Below the pieces are notes generated by a model, which worked only from the letters and a program-made list of their open reading frames with translations, was not told the origin of the DNA and did not search any database. This document shows, in pieces, positions 18,657-26,893 of a DNA stretch of 64,000 nt. Position 1 is the stretch's first letter; every line of letters starts with the position of its first letter. The translations under genes and the position numbers were made by a program. The stretch covers positions 124,001-188,000 of the forward strand of contig CAVPQM010000002.1 in the NCBI GenBank assembly GCA_963707555.1, read 5' to 3'. This DNA is from JAFAFN01 sp963707555. Its GTDB lineage: Bacteria; Actinomycetota; Acidimicrobiia; Acidimicrobiales; Microtrichaceae.

Positions 18657-19832
18657 TCAGCCGAGCTTGGTGAGCGCCCGCTTGAGGCTGCGGGTGGCCT
18701 GGTTGATGCGCTGCTCGTTCTCGATGAGCGCGAACCGGACGTTGCCCTCGCCACCGGGGCCGAAGCCGACACCGGGCGACAACGCGACGCCGGCCTCCTT
18801 GACCAGGAACGAGCAGAACTCGACCGAGCCCATCTCGCGGTAGGGCTCCGGGATCGGCGCCCAGGCGAACATGGTGCCCATCGGCGGCTCGATCTCCCAC
18901 CCGATGCGGGACAGTCCGGCGCAGAGGGCGTCGCGACGCGACTGGTAGATCTCGTTGACCTCGACCGGGAAGTCCTGCATCTCGTTCAGCGTGACCGTCG
19001 CAGCGATCTGGATCGGCTGGAACGTGCCGTAGTCGAGGTACGACTTGAGCTTGGCGAGCGCAGCGATGACCTCGGGGTTGCCGAGCAGGAACGCCATGCG
19101 CCAGCCGGCCATCGAGAAGGACTTGGTCATCGAGTAGAGCTCGACGGCGACCTCTTTCGCTCCCTCGGCCTGCAGGATCGACGGTGGGCGGTAGCCGTCG
19201 AAGCCCAGGTCGGCGTAGGCGTTGTCGTGGACCAGGATGACCTGCTTCTCACGGGCGAAGTCGACCACCCGCTGCATGAAGGCCAGGTCGACGCAGGTGG
19301 TCGTCGGGTTGTGCGGGAACGACAGCACGATCACGCGGGGCTTGGGGTGGGAGTACTCCCACTGCTCGACCATGTTCTCGAAGAACTCGTCACCGGTACC
19401 GAGCGGGATCTCGCGGACGTTCGCACCGGCGAACAGCGGGCCGAAGATGTGGATCGGGTAGCTCGGCGACGGCACGAGGGCGACGTCGCCCTTCTCGAGC
19501 AGCACCCACATCAGGTGACTGAAGCCCTCCTTGGCGCCGATGGTCGAGATGACCTCGGTGTCGGGGTCGATCTCGACGTCGAAGCGGTGGCGGTAGTAGC
19601 TCGCCGCCGCCTCACGCAGCTTCGGCAGGCCACGAGACGAGGAGTACCGGTGGTTGCGCTCGTTGTGGGCCGCCTCGCAGAGCTTGTCGACGGCGATGGT
19701 CGGCGACGGAAGATCGGGGTTGCCGAAACCGAGGTCGATGATGTCGGCGCCCTCTCGCCGGGCGGCCACCTTCAGGCTGTCGATGATCGTGAAGACGTAC
19801 GGCGGCAACTCGGTGATGCGGCGGAACTCCAT
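18657..19832 (-). CDS. AlaC-like class I/II aminotransferase
   Basis: PLP enzyme. 391 residues. It follows E. coli AlaC (glutamate-pyruvate aminotransferase) closely block by block: LPPYVFTIIDSLKVAARREG, DIIDLGFGNPDLPSP, YSSSRGLPKLREA, VPSPSYPIHIFGPLFAGA, and the C-terminal SPGVGFGPGGEGNVRFALIE. The Schiff-base Lys is in YSMTKSFSMAGWRMAF; the aspartate contacting the PLP nitrogen is in HDNAYADLGFDGY. Alanine synthesis from pyruvate is the likely role; LL-diaminopimelate-type activity in this subgroup cannot be excluded. It starts nine bases after the ROK kinase stop, so the two are probably co-transcribed. Confidence 0.85.
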   Translation of the reverse strand: MEFRRITELPPYVFTIIDSLKVAARREGADIIDLGFGNPDLPSPTIAVDKLCEAAHNERNHRYSSSRGLPKLREAAASYYRHRFDVEIDPDTEVISTIGAKEGFSHLMWVLLEKGDVALVPSPSYPIHIFGPLFAGANVREIPLGTGDEFFENMVEQWEYSHPKPRVIVLSFPHNPTTTCVDLAFMQRVVDFAREKQVILVHDNAYADLGFDGYRPPSILQAEGAKEVAVELYSMTKSFSMAGWRMAFLLGNPEVIAALAKLKSYLDYGTFQPIQIAATVTLNEMQDFPVEVNEIYQSRRDALCAGLSRIGWEIEPPMGTMFAWAPIPEPYREMGSVEFCSFLVKEAGVALSPGVGFGPGGEGNVRFALIENEQRINQATRSLKRALTKLG

Positions 19833-19841
19833 GCTCCGAAA

Positions 19842-20846
19842 CTACTCCCCCGGTCCGCCTGCCCCCGCAACGCTTTCGTGTGACGCCAGACGCTGCGCCC
19901 CGAGCACCGCAGCGCCGATCGCGCCGGCGTCCGGACCGTCGGGGGCGACGAGGATCCGCGACGAGCGACCGTTCACCGCTGACGGGTAGCACTCGTCCAG
20001 CTCCCTGGTGATCAGCTCGAGCAGCAGGGCGCCGTGGCGGCTCACGCCGCCGCCGATGACGATGACCTCCGGGTCGAGCAGCACCATCAGGTTCGCCAGA
20101 CCGACGGCCACGTAGCCCGCGTAGCGCTCGAAGATGGCGAGTGCCTCGGGGTCACCGCTCGCCAGGCGGTCGGTGACGTGCTCCCCGCGGAGCGCGTCGG
20201 CGGAACCGGCGGCCTGCAGCAGCCCCGGCGCCTCACCGGCTTCGATCGTTCGACGGGCGAGGCGTTCCAACCCCGTGCCGGACGCGTACACCTCCCAGCA
20301 GCCCCGTTGACCGCACGGACACGGCTCGCCGTTGCGCTCGACCACCATGTGACCGGGCTCGCCGGCGAAGCCGTTGGCGCCGCGCAGCAGTCGGTGGCCG
20401 ATGATGATGCCGCCACCGATGCCGGTGCCGAGCGTCACCGCCACCAGGCTCTGGGCGTCGGGCTCGGCGAGGGCGTGGGTGGCGACCGCGACGCAGTTGG
20501 CGTCGTTGTCGACCACGGCCGGCAGCCCGAAGCACTCCTCGAGGCGACCGGCGACGTCGACGCCGACCAGGCCTGCGGAGTTGGGGGCGCTGCGGACGAT
20601 CCCGTGCCGATCGACGAACCCGGCCAGACCGACCCCGATCGCGTCGGGGCGGACCGCCGCGCGGTCCAGGATCGCCATCACCGCCCGTTCGATCTGCTCG
20701 ACGGACTCGTCGCCGCCCGCCTCCGACGGCAGCAGCTCGCGATCGACCACCGCGGGCGCCCTGCCCGGTGCGATCTCGACGAGCAGCGCCAACGTCTTCG
20801 TGCCGCCGACGTCGACACCGACGACGCGTTGCAGATCCCGACTCAT
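19842..20846 (-). CDS. ROK family sugar kinase, probable glucokinase
   Basis: 334 residues. ATP-binding VVGVDVGGTKTLALLV, sugar and catalytic region VVDNDANCVAVATHALAE (Asp base in DND), second phosphate loop VTLGTGIGGGIIIG, sugar contact GFAGEPGHMVVE, and the zinc site CPCGQRGCWEVYASG. No N-terminal winged helix, so it is a ROK kinase and not a ROK repressor. Actinobacterial enzymes of this type (GlkA) phosphorylate glucose with ATP and sometimes polyphosphate. ATG at 20846. It precedes the aminotransferase in the same direction and follows the SMC-like gene after 76 bases. Confidence 0.85.
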   Translation of the reverse strand: MSRDLQRVVGVDVGGTKTLALLVEIAPGRAPAVVDRELLPSEAGGDESVEQIERAVMAILDRAAVRPDAIGVGLAGFVDRHGIVRSAPNSAGLVGVDVAGRLEECFGLPAVVDNDANCVAVATHALAEPDAQSLVAVTLGTGIGGGIIIGHRLLRGANGFAGEPGHMVVERNGEPCPCGQRGCWEVYASGTGLERLARRTIEAGEAPGLLQAAGSADALRGEHVTDRLASGDPEALAIFERYAGYVAVGLANLMVLLDPEVIVIGGGVSRHGALLLELITRELDECYPSAVNGRSSRILVAPDGPDAGAIGAAVLGAQRLASHESVAGAGGPGE

Positions 20847-20922
20847 GGCATCACCCTGCACGACAGGTGGTCGCTGGTCATGGTCGAGCAGTCGACCACA
20901 CCTCGACCGAACCGGCCAGCCG

Positions 20923-23106
20923 TCAGAACGCAGCGAGCGTCGCGGTGGACCGGTCGACGAGCTCGAGGGACGGGTCGGACGACCCGGCGAGCAGCACGAC
21001 CTGGACCAGGTCCGACATGGCCTGGAGGCGCCGTACGACGGCGGCGGCCTCGGCGGGATCGGCGGGCAGGCCGTCGACGAGCACCGGGACGGACCCGGCG
21101 AAGGACACCGAGCGCTGCTCCGCGAGTCGCGACACCACCGTCCACTCCGCTGCCGCGGCGTCCATGACCGTCGTGCGGTCACCTGCACGTGGACCCGAGC
21201 CGGCCGATCCCCCCTGCGAACCTTCGCTCGGCGGTGCGGTCGAGGGCCGGTACGGCGGCGGCGTCCCGGGGCTCCGGGCGGCTGACGGGGACGGGGACGG
21301 GGCCGGGGCCGGGGCCGGGTGTTCGGCCTCGGCGATGGCTGCGAGCAGCGACCGTTCGTCGTCGCGGACGTGGAGCTCCTGCTCACGCAGCTCGGCGATG
21401 GCCCTGCTGGCGACCTCGTGCACCCGGACACGTTCCTCGGCGGCACCCAGGCGGTCGAGTGCGGCGTCGAGCTCGGCCTCGACCTCGGCCCAGCGCGACA
21501 CGTCGGGCGCGGGATCATCCGCGACGTCGAGGGCGGCGAGTGCCGCCTCGATCTCCGCGACCCGGGCCCGAGCCGGTGCGATCGCCCGCTGGACCCGTTC
21601 GTGCCAGCGGCCCCACTCCCGTGCCACCTCGAGCAGCTCTGCCGATCCGTTCGCCGTCGACCATGCCGGGAACGGCCCGACGGGCAGGTCGCCGGCCAGG
21701 TCCGCCTGATCGGCCCCGTCGGTCGGCCAGTGGGCACCGCTGTCCTCGAGCACCCGGCGCAGGCGACCCATGGCGATCATCACCTGCGGTGCGTCGTCGG
21801 TCGATGCCGTCACCCGTCGCAGGCGCAGCTCCTCGGTCGTCGAGTAGACGAGCTCGGCGATCTGTTCGACGTCGTCGGGGTCCCGCTCGGAGGATCCGAG
21901 GGACAGGGCGCGTGGATCCCCGAGGTACTCGAGCGACTCCACGAGCGCGGCCGACAGCTCCACGCCGGCTCGGTCGACGGTGCGGCGGTCGGGCAGCTCC
22001 GCACGGAGCTGTTCGACCTCTGCCTCGATCCGCTCGGAGCGGTGCTGCGCGGTGTCGACCTTGCTGATGCGCTCCATCTCGGCGCGCAGCGACGGGATCC
22101 CCATGACGTACGCGCTGTAGGTGTCGTACCCGAGGCGGTCCAGCAGCACGGCCTCCTCGGCGCGCAGTTCCGACACCCGACGCTTGTTGCGCGACGAGCT
22201 GAGACGACTGGAACGGTCACCGACCGAGAAGATCTCGTCCCTGACCTGCTCGAGCCGCGCCACCACGTCGGGGTCGACCGCCCCGGAGCGCATGGCCCGT
22301 TCCGCGGAGCGGGCGATCTCGACGGCTTCGTCGAGCCGCTGGGTGGCCTCGCGCTCGCGCAGCTGCAACATGGCCCGACGAGCGGCCAGCTCGCGAGCCT
22401 CGGCGAGCAGACCCTCGAGACGATCCGCGAGTCGAACGGCCACCGGGTCGGGCTCGGTCGGTGGTTCGATCGCTCGGGCGAGGGCGTCACGTGCGGCCTG
22501 CACCGCGGCTGCGTCCAGACGTCCCGCGCCCTCGAGCCAGGAGCGCAACGCCGACCGTCGACCACGCAGATCCGCGCGATGCGCTTCTCGCTGCGTGCGC
22601 TCGTGCTCCCACTCGGTGCGCAGCGTGGAGCGACGCGACTCGAGCGCTTCGATCTGGCCGAGGCAGACCTCGACGGCGGTGTGGGCGTGTGGGTCCAGCC
22701 GCTCGCGGTGCTGCTCCATCCGCTCGGCGAGCTGGGTCCGACGCGCCGCGACCTCACGCAGCCGGCGGCGCAGGTCGTCGGTCGGCGTCTCGCCGAGATC
22801 TGCGGTGTCGAGCGGGTCTGCGGTGTCGAACGGATCTGGCGCACCCGGCGCCCCGAAACGCAGGACGGGGTCGACGAACGGGTCGAGCTGGAGCTGGTCG
22901 AGCGTCGCCCGGTCCAGGGTGAGCCGCACGCCGCTGACCTCGAGCAGACCCGAGTGCCCCGGAGCGCTGTCCCGCCCGAAAGCCCGGAAGACCTCGACGA
23001 GGCGCCGCCGCAGCTCGGGAGGCGCGTCGGCGAGGACCGTCATCCGTGGATGCAGGTCGAGTGTCGCGCCTCCTGGGGCGATCCGGTCGATCCGTACGAG
23101 CTTCAT
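20923..23106 (-). CDS. Large coiled-coil protein with degenerate SMC-like ends
   Basis: 727 residues from the ATG at 23106, preferred over a GTG at 23175 because AGGA lies seven bases before it. The opening MKLVRIDRIAPGG followed by RMTVLADAPPELRRRLVEVF has the layout of an SMC/RecN ATPase head, but where the P-loop should be it reads ADAPPELRR, with no GxxGxGKS/T. Long heptad-rich helices follow (about 100-300 and 480-610). A Pro/Ser-rich linker near 620-660 leads to a last domain with VPVLVDGLPADPAEAAAVVR and LVQVVLLAGSSDPSLELV, resembling a Walker B and H-loop region without the Glu and His. I infer a non-ATPase relative of SMC heads. Function unknown. Confidence 0.6.
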   Translation of the reverse strand: MKLVRIDRIAPGGATLDLHPRMTVLADAPPELRRRLVEVFRAFGRDSAPGHSGLLEVSGVRLTLDRATLDQLQLDPFVDPVLRFGAPGAPDPFDTADPLDTADLGETPTDDLRRRLREVAARRTQLAERMEQHRERLDPHAHTAVEVCLGQIEALESRRSTLRTEWEHERTQREAHRADLRGRRSALRSWLEGAGRLDAAAVQAARDALARAIEPPTEPDPVAVRLADRLEGLLAEARELAARRAMLQLREREATQRLDEAVEIARSAERAMRSGAVDPDVVARLEQVRDEIFSVGDRSSRLSSSRNKRRVSELRAEEAVLLDRLGYDTYSAYVMGIPSLRAEMERISKVDTAQHRSERIEAEVEQLRAELPDRRTVDRAGVELSAALVESLEYLGDPRALSLGSSERDPDDVEQIAELVYSTTEELRLRRVTASTDDAPQVMIAMGRLRRVLEDSGAHWPTDGADQADLAGDLPVGPFPAWSTANGSAELLEVAREWGRWHERVQRAIAPARARVAEIEAALAALDVADDPAPDVSRWAEVEAELDAALDRLGAAEERVRVHEVASRAIAELREQELHVRDDERSLLAAIAEAEHPAPAPAPSPSPSAARSPGTPPPYRPSTAPPSEGSQGGSAGSGPRAGDRTTVMDAAAAEWTVVSRLAEQRSVSFAGSVPVLVDGLPADPAEAAAVVRRLQAMSDLVQVVLLAGSSDPSLELVDRSTATLAAF

Positions 23107-23198
23107 GTGCAGGTCCTGGAGCCACCTGTCGGCACCGATCCCACCATCTTGAGGCTCGGGAGGTCGCACGGCCACCCGGAGCCGACCGGCGAACGGCG

Positions 23199-23741
23199 TC
23201 AGTCGACCGCGATGCGCGTCACGCGACGGGTCCGCGGCGTGCCCGAACCGGTCGGTGCCGGCGCCGTCTCGACGGGCTCGTCGGCGGCGGGAGCGGTCGA
23301 CGCCGCGGCCACGGTCAGGTCGACCGAGGCGTCGCCGAAGAACAGCTCGACGTCGTCGGAGCCGGCGTCGGAGCCGGTGTCGGAGCCGGTGTCGCGCCCG
23401 GCCGCATCGGCATCGTCGGCACCGTCGACATCGGGGTCGGGTGCATCGGGGTGGTCCGGGTCGTTGCGCAGCCAGGTCGGCTCACGACCGGCGAGCCCGC
23501 CGAGCAGGCCGCCGGCGAGGTCCCTGCCGGTCGCCGATCCGAACCCGCGACCCACCAGCTCGGCGATCGACGACGCCGCACCCGAGAGGCGTTCGTCGTC
23601 CTCCACCACCTGTTCGACGACGTCGAGGAACGAGCGCGCCGCAGCGACGAGCTCCCGGGCCGCTCGCTGCAGGTGCTCGACTCCTTCGGACAGCTCCGGA
23701 CCGGAGTGCTGCGGGTCCTCGGCGCCGGTGTCGTCGTCCAT
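23199..23741 (-). CDS. Acidic hypothetical protein
   Basis: 180 residues. The N-terminal half (about 15-85) is helical and amphipathic (GVEHLQRAARELVAAARSFL, VVEQVVEDDERLSGAA). The second half is acidic and low in complexity, with GSDTGSDAGSDD encoded by 12-base repeats near 23350-23400, ending TRRVTRIAVD. No membrane segment or enzyme motif. It lies between arsA and the SMC-like gene in the same direction, 92 bases before the latter, and may work with either. ATG at 23741. Confidence 0.55.
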   Translation of the reverse strand: MDDDTGAEDPQHSGPELSEGVEHLQRAARELVAAARSFLDVVEQVVEDDERLSGAASSIAELVGRGFGSATGRDLAGGLLGGLAGREPTWLRNDPDHPDAPDPDVDGADDADAAGRDTGSDTGSDAGSDDVELFFGDASVDLTVAAASTAPAADEPVETAPAPTGSGTPRTRRVTRIAVD

Positions 23742-23853
23742 GGTGAGAGATCATGGCCCGGCCGGGCTCACGACGCCACGTCCGGGTCCTGACCGGCAAG
23801 CAGCGGGGCAAGGAGCGAGCCGCCAGGAGCCGTCCGGAACGAGCCGCCGGGCG

Positions 23854-25035
23854 TCAGCCGTCGACGAAGGCGACGGCGAGTCGGCCGTCGACCAGCGCGG
23901 CGGTGGCGATCTCACGCCGACGCAGCGACTCGGGCAGCACCAGGTTGCGGCGATGCGGGCCGACCGCGACGTGCAGCTCGTCGTCGGAGCGGGTCAGGTC
24001 GATCTCGTCACGTTCGGTGAACGGCAGGTCCATCGACAGCACGTAGCCGCCCTCGCCCCGATCGACGCGGATCGGCAGGCCGTCGACCAGACGGTCTGCG
24101 GGGTCGACCTCACCCCAGAGCTCTGCCGCGAACTGCGAGAGCGCGTCGATGCCGACGATCTCGCCGCCTGCGTGGGTCGCCCGGAACACCGGCAGCGGAG
24201 CGAAGCCCGACTCGATCGTCGACAGGTGCTCGCTCTGCGAGCGGTGCCACGCGTCGAACCAGGCATCGCTGTCGTCGCCCGCGCGGCTGCGTTCGGGAAG
24301 GATCCGGTTCGCGACCACCGCGTCGACCTGATAGCCGAACAGCGACAGGTAGGTGTAGGTCCGTCGGGCCTCGGCGATGACCATGCGCTCCGGGTTCACC
24401 ACCAGGCGCGCCGACGTCACCTCGGGATCCGACAGGATCGCCCGCACTCCGTCGAGCTGGGCGTAGAAGCGCTCCCCCGCCGAGAACACTGCCTGGTCCG
24501 CGACCGGCAGCGAGGTCAGGCGCGACAGCACCGGGCCGACCATGCGCGAGACCCGCTTCGACGCCGGGAAGAGCCGCTCCATGTACCAGCTGAGCAGGTC
24601 GGGCAACGACAGCAGTCGGATCGTCTCGGCGGTCGGGGCGCAGTCGACGACGACGACGTCGTGGTCACCCGAGTCGCACAGCGTCTGGACCTCGGTCAGC
24701 GCGAACAGCTCGTCGAGCCCCGGGATGACCGAGAGCTCCTCCGCCTCGATCGCGGCCACTCCCGCCCAGTCGAACAGCTCGACCATCCACTCGCGGATCT
24801 CGGACCAGTTCTCCTCGAGTCGGACCCTGGCATCGAGCTGCTGTGCGTGGCACCGCGGCGCCACCAGCCGCGGCGCCGAGTCCAGCTCGAGGTCGAAGGA
24901 GTCCGCCAACGAGTGCGCGGGGTCGGCCGAGGTGACGACCACCCTGCGGCCCTGTTCCGCGAGGCGCAGCGCGGTGGCCGCGGCCGTGGTCGTCTTGCCG
25001 ACCCCACCCTTGCCGGTGAAGAGCAGGACCCTCAC
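23854..25035 (-). CDS. ArsA/Get3 family ATPase
   Basis: 393 residues. Deviant Walker A FTGKGGVGKTTTAAATALRL (residues 6-25) and switch motifs TSADPAHSLADSFD and VVVVDCAPTAETIRLL define the ArsA/GET3 branch of SIMIBI ATPases. The C-terminal 75 residues (VLSMDLPFTERDEIDL, LHVAVGPHRRNLVLP) form the HSP20-like beta domain found on actinobacterial ArsA homologues. No arsenic genes are nearby and the Cys residues for arsenite are not apparent, so a membrane-protein targeting or client-handling role is more likely than arsenite efflux. The GTG start at 25035 is the last of a series of tandem start signals (see the repeat at 25031-25077). Confidence 0.85.
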   Translation of the reverse strand: MRVLLFTGKGGVGKTTTAAATALRLAEQGRRVVVTSADPAHSLADSFDLELDSAPRLVAPRCHAQQLDARVRLEENWSEIREWMVELFDWAGVAAIEAEELSVIPGLDELFALTEVQTLCDSGDHDVVVVDCAPTAETIRLLSLPDLLSWYMERLFPASKRVSRMVGPVLSRLTSLPVADQAVFSAGERFYAQLDGVRAILSDPEVTSARLVVNPERMVIAEARRTYTYLSLFGYQVDAVVANRILPERSRAGDDSDAWFDAWHRSQSEHLSTIESGFAPLPVFRATHAGGEIVGIDALSQFAAELWGEVDPADRLVDGLPIRVDRGEGGYVLSMDLPFTERDEIDLTRSDDELHVAVGPHRRNLVLPESLRRREIATAALVDGRLAVAFVDG

Positions 25036-25077
25036 GACGCGGCCCTCACGACGCGGCCCTCACGACGCGACCCTCAC
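25031..25077 (-). repeat. 14-bp tandem repeat forming overlapping mini-ORFs before arsA
   Basis: On the minus strand the unit GTGAGGG(T/C)CGCGTC occurs three times and is followed by the arsA start GTGAGGGTC. Each unit reads as a five-codon ORF (GTG AGG GYC GCG TCG TGA) whose stop overlaps the next GTG as GTGA. Each GAGGG also lies seven bases before the next GTG, good ribosome-site spacing. The first unit's GTG overlaps the stop of the upstream membrane gene. Confidence 0.85.
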
Positions 25078-25658
25078 GACATGGGCCCGACGACTGCCGG
25101 CCTCATCAGGACCGGCTCCGCGACGCCCACCCGCGGCGGGAACAGTCCGTGGCGCACCGACCAGAGCCCGCTGAAGCCCAGACCGACCATCGGCACCAGC
25201 GTGCCGAAGGCGAGCGGTGTGAAGGGGTGCAACGCCGCCGCGACGAGCGCGACGACCAGTTGGATCCCGAGCGCCGCCATCAGGTGGACCTGGGCGGCGC
25301 GGGGTGCGCAGCCGGCGAGGAAGAACAGCCCGCCGATGCCCATCGCGTCGTCCCGACTCCGAGCGGCGGCGAGCACGATGTCGATCGCGAACAGCGCGCA
25401 GGCCAGGAAGAAGATCACCAGCGAGACCACGAAGAAGGCACTGATGAACCGGTCGGGGTCGATCACTGCCGGCACCGTGACGACCACGAACGCCGCGGTC
25501 ACGATCCAGGACACCACGATGATGCCCTTGCCCGGCAACGTGTCACCGAAGCGCTCGGCCAGCGCCGCGGCACGCTCGGCCTTCGTGGCCTCTCGACGGG
25601 CCTCGACCTCGGCGCGTGCCTCGGCAGCCGTGGGTGGCCGGGACCTGTCGTCGTTCAT
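25074..25658 (-). CDS. Four-helix membrane protein, function unknown
   Basis: 194 residues. An N-terminal charged helix (AEARAEVEARREATKAERAA, about 11-30) is followed by hydrophobic segments at about 45-66 (GIIVVSWIVTAAFVVVTVPA), 74-96 (FFVVSLVIFFLACALFAIDI), 108-145 and 150-170. No family recognised. The ATG overlaps the queG stop (ATGA) and its own stop overlaps the first mini-ORF before arsA, so it is embedded in the queG-arsA transcript. Confidence 0.65.
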   Translation of the reverse strand: MNDDRSRPPTAAEARAEVEARREATKAERAAALAERFGDTLPGKGIIVVSWIVTAAFVVVTVPAVIDPDRFISAFFVVSLVIFFLACALFAIDIVLAAARSRDDAMGIGGLFFLAGCAPRAAQVHLMAALGIQLVVALVAAALHPFTPLAFGTLVPMVGLGFSGLWSVRHGLFPPRVGVAEPVLMRPAVVGPMS

Positions 25659-26893
25659 CGCGCCCCATCCTCGCCCGACCGCCGTCCGTCCGCCACGTCG
25701 CGCCGCGACGGCGGCGGGTCGGCGAGCTCCGCGGCGACCGCGTCACGCCCGCTCCGGTGGCCGGGTTCGAGCAGGTCCCGGCGGCCGAGCCGCAGGGCCG
25801 CCCACGCGGCGTAGCCGGCGAGCATGTCGTCGGGGCCGTCCAGCAGCGCCTCGAGGTGACCGACCACCGTCGGATCGTCGGCCGACGCGGCGTTGCCCGC
25901 GACGAGCAGTGCATTGCGGCGCAGGTAGCGGGGATCGCGGCGAGGGACGTACCAGCGTCCGACGGTGTCCATCAGCTCGTCGTCGGGTGCACCCAGCAGC
26001 CACTCGACCGGCACCCACGTCCCGGGACCGGCCGGCGCGTCGGCGGCGTCCGGAGCGGCGGGCTGCTCGGCGCGTCCGGTGCGCTCGTGGACCACGTCGG
26101 CCCGTCGACTCGGCGGACAGACCTCCTGGCAGTCGTCGCAGCCGTAGATCCGGTCGCCCAACGCGACGCGGTGCTCGCGCGGGAACTCCTCGGCGGACTG
26201 CACGAGCCAGGCGAGGCAGTGCCGCGCGTCGACCACCCCGGGAGCGATGATCGCCCCGGTCGGGCAGCCGTCGAGGCACCGGCGACACGAGCCGCAGCCG
26301 TCGTCGACCGGGGAGGCCGTCGGCTCGAGCTCGGCGTCCGTGAGCACCGATCCGAGCACGACCCAGCTCCCCTCGCCGGGCACCAGCACGTTCGAGTTCT
26401 TCCCGTACCAGCCGAGGCCGGCCCGTACCGCGGCGGCGCGGTCGACCATCGCGTTGTCATCCGCCACGACCATCGCCCGGTGCCCGGCGCCACGCAGCAC
26501 CAGGGCGACGTGGTCGAGCGCCGAACGCAAGCGCGCGTAGTGGTCCCGGGTGGCGTAGCGGGCCACCCGGGCGCTCGTCGCGTCCGGAGCGGGCCCGGGG
26601 TCGGTGCCGTAGCGCAGCGCGCCCACGACCATCGACCGGACGTCCGCCATGGTCGCCGACGGGTCGGTCGACCTGGCCGGGTTCCGGTACGTGAAGGCCA
26701 TGTCGGCCGACAGCCCCTCGGCCCGGCGTGTCTCGAGCGCCGTCCGGGCCTCCTCGAACGGGGCGGCGTCGCAGATCCCGACCGCCACGAGCCCACGGGT
26801 CCGCCCCTCGGCGAGCACGGCCTCGCTCAGGCCTGCGTCGACGTGCCGGCCCTCTCCACCGTGCGGGACCCCGGCGCGGCCGGTGGTGTTCAT
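25655..26893 (-). CDS. queG: Epoxyqueuosine reductase
   Basis: Last step of queuosine synthesis in tRNA, a cobalamin and iron-sulfur enzyme. 412 residues. The N-terminal cobalamin domain has SADMAFTYRNPARS and GLGWYGKNSNVLVPGEGSW; two ferredoxin-type clusters follow at about residue 200-265 (CGSCRRCLDGCPTGAI and YGCDDCQEVCP); the C-terminus has a HEAT-like repeat (YLRRNALLVAGNAA). Family hallmarks are complete. Start overlaps the end of the NYN gene (ATGA). No other queuosine genes are in the window. Confidence 0.9.
   Translation of the reverse strand: MNTTGRAGVPHGGEGRHVDAGLSEAVLAEGRTRGLVAVGICDAAPFEEARTALETRRAEGLSADMAFTYRNPARSTDPSATMADVRSMVVGALRYGTDPGPAPDATSARVARYATRDHYARLRSALDHVALVLRGAGHRAMVVADDNAMVDRAAAVRAGLGWYGKNSNVLVPGEGSWVVLGSVLTDAELEPTASPVDDGCGSCRRCLDGCPTGAIIAPGVVDARHCLAWLVQSAEEFPREHRVALGDRIYGCDDCQEVCPPSRRADVVHERTGRAEQPAAPDAADAPAGPGTWVPVEWLLGAPDDELMDTVGRWYVPRRDPRYLRRNALLVAGNAASADDPTVVGHLEALLDGPDDMLAGYAAWAALRLGRRDLLEPGHRSGRDAVAAELADPPPSRRDVADGRRSGEDGAR

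Noticed and set aside
23854..25035. Arsenite-efflux ATPase assignment
   Set aside because: No arsB, arsR or arsC nearby and a single ATPase domain with an HSP20-like tail; the family fits a Get3-like role better.
21319..26250. A 1643-codon open frame on the plus strand
   Set aside because: It is antisense to the SMC-like protein, the acidic protein, ArsA and a membrane gene, all with family or composition support and ribosome sites. Long antisense frames are expected at this GC content, and its translation has low-complexity, family-free sequence.
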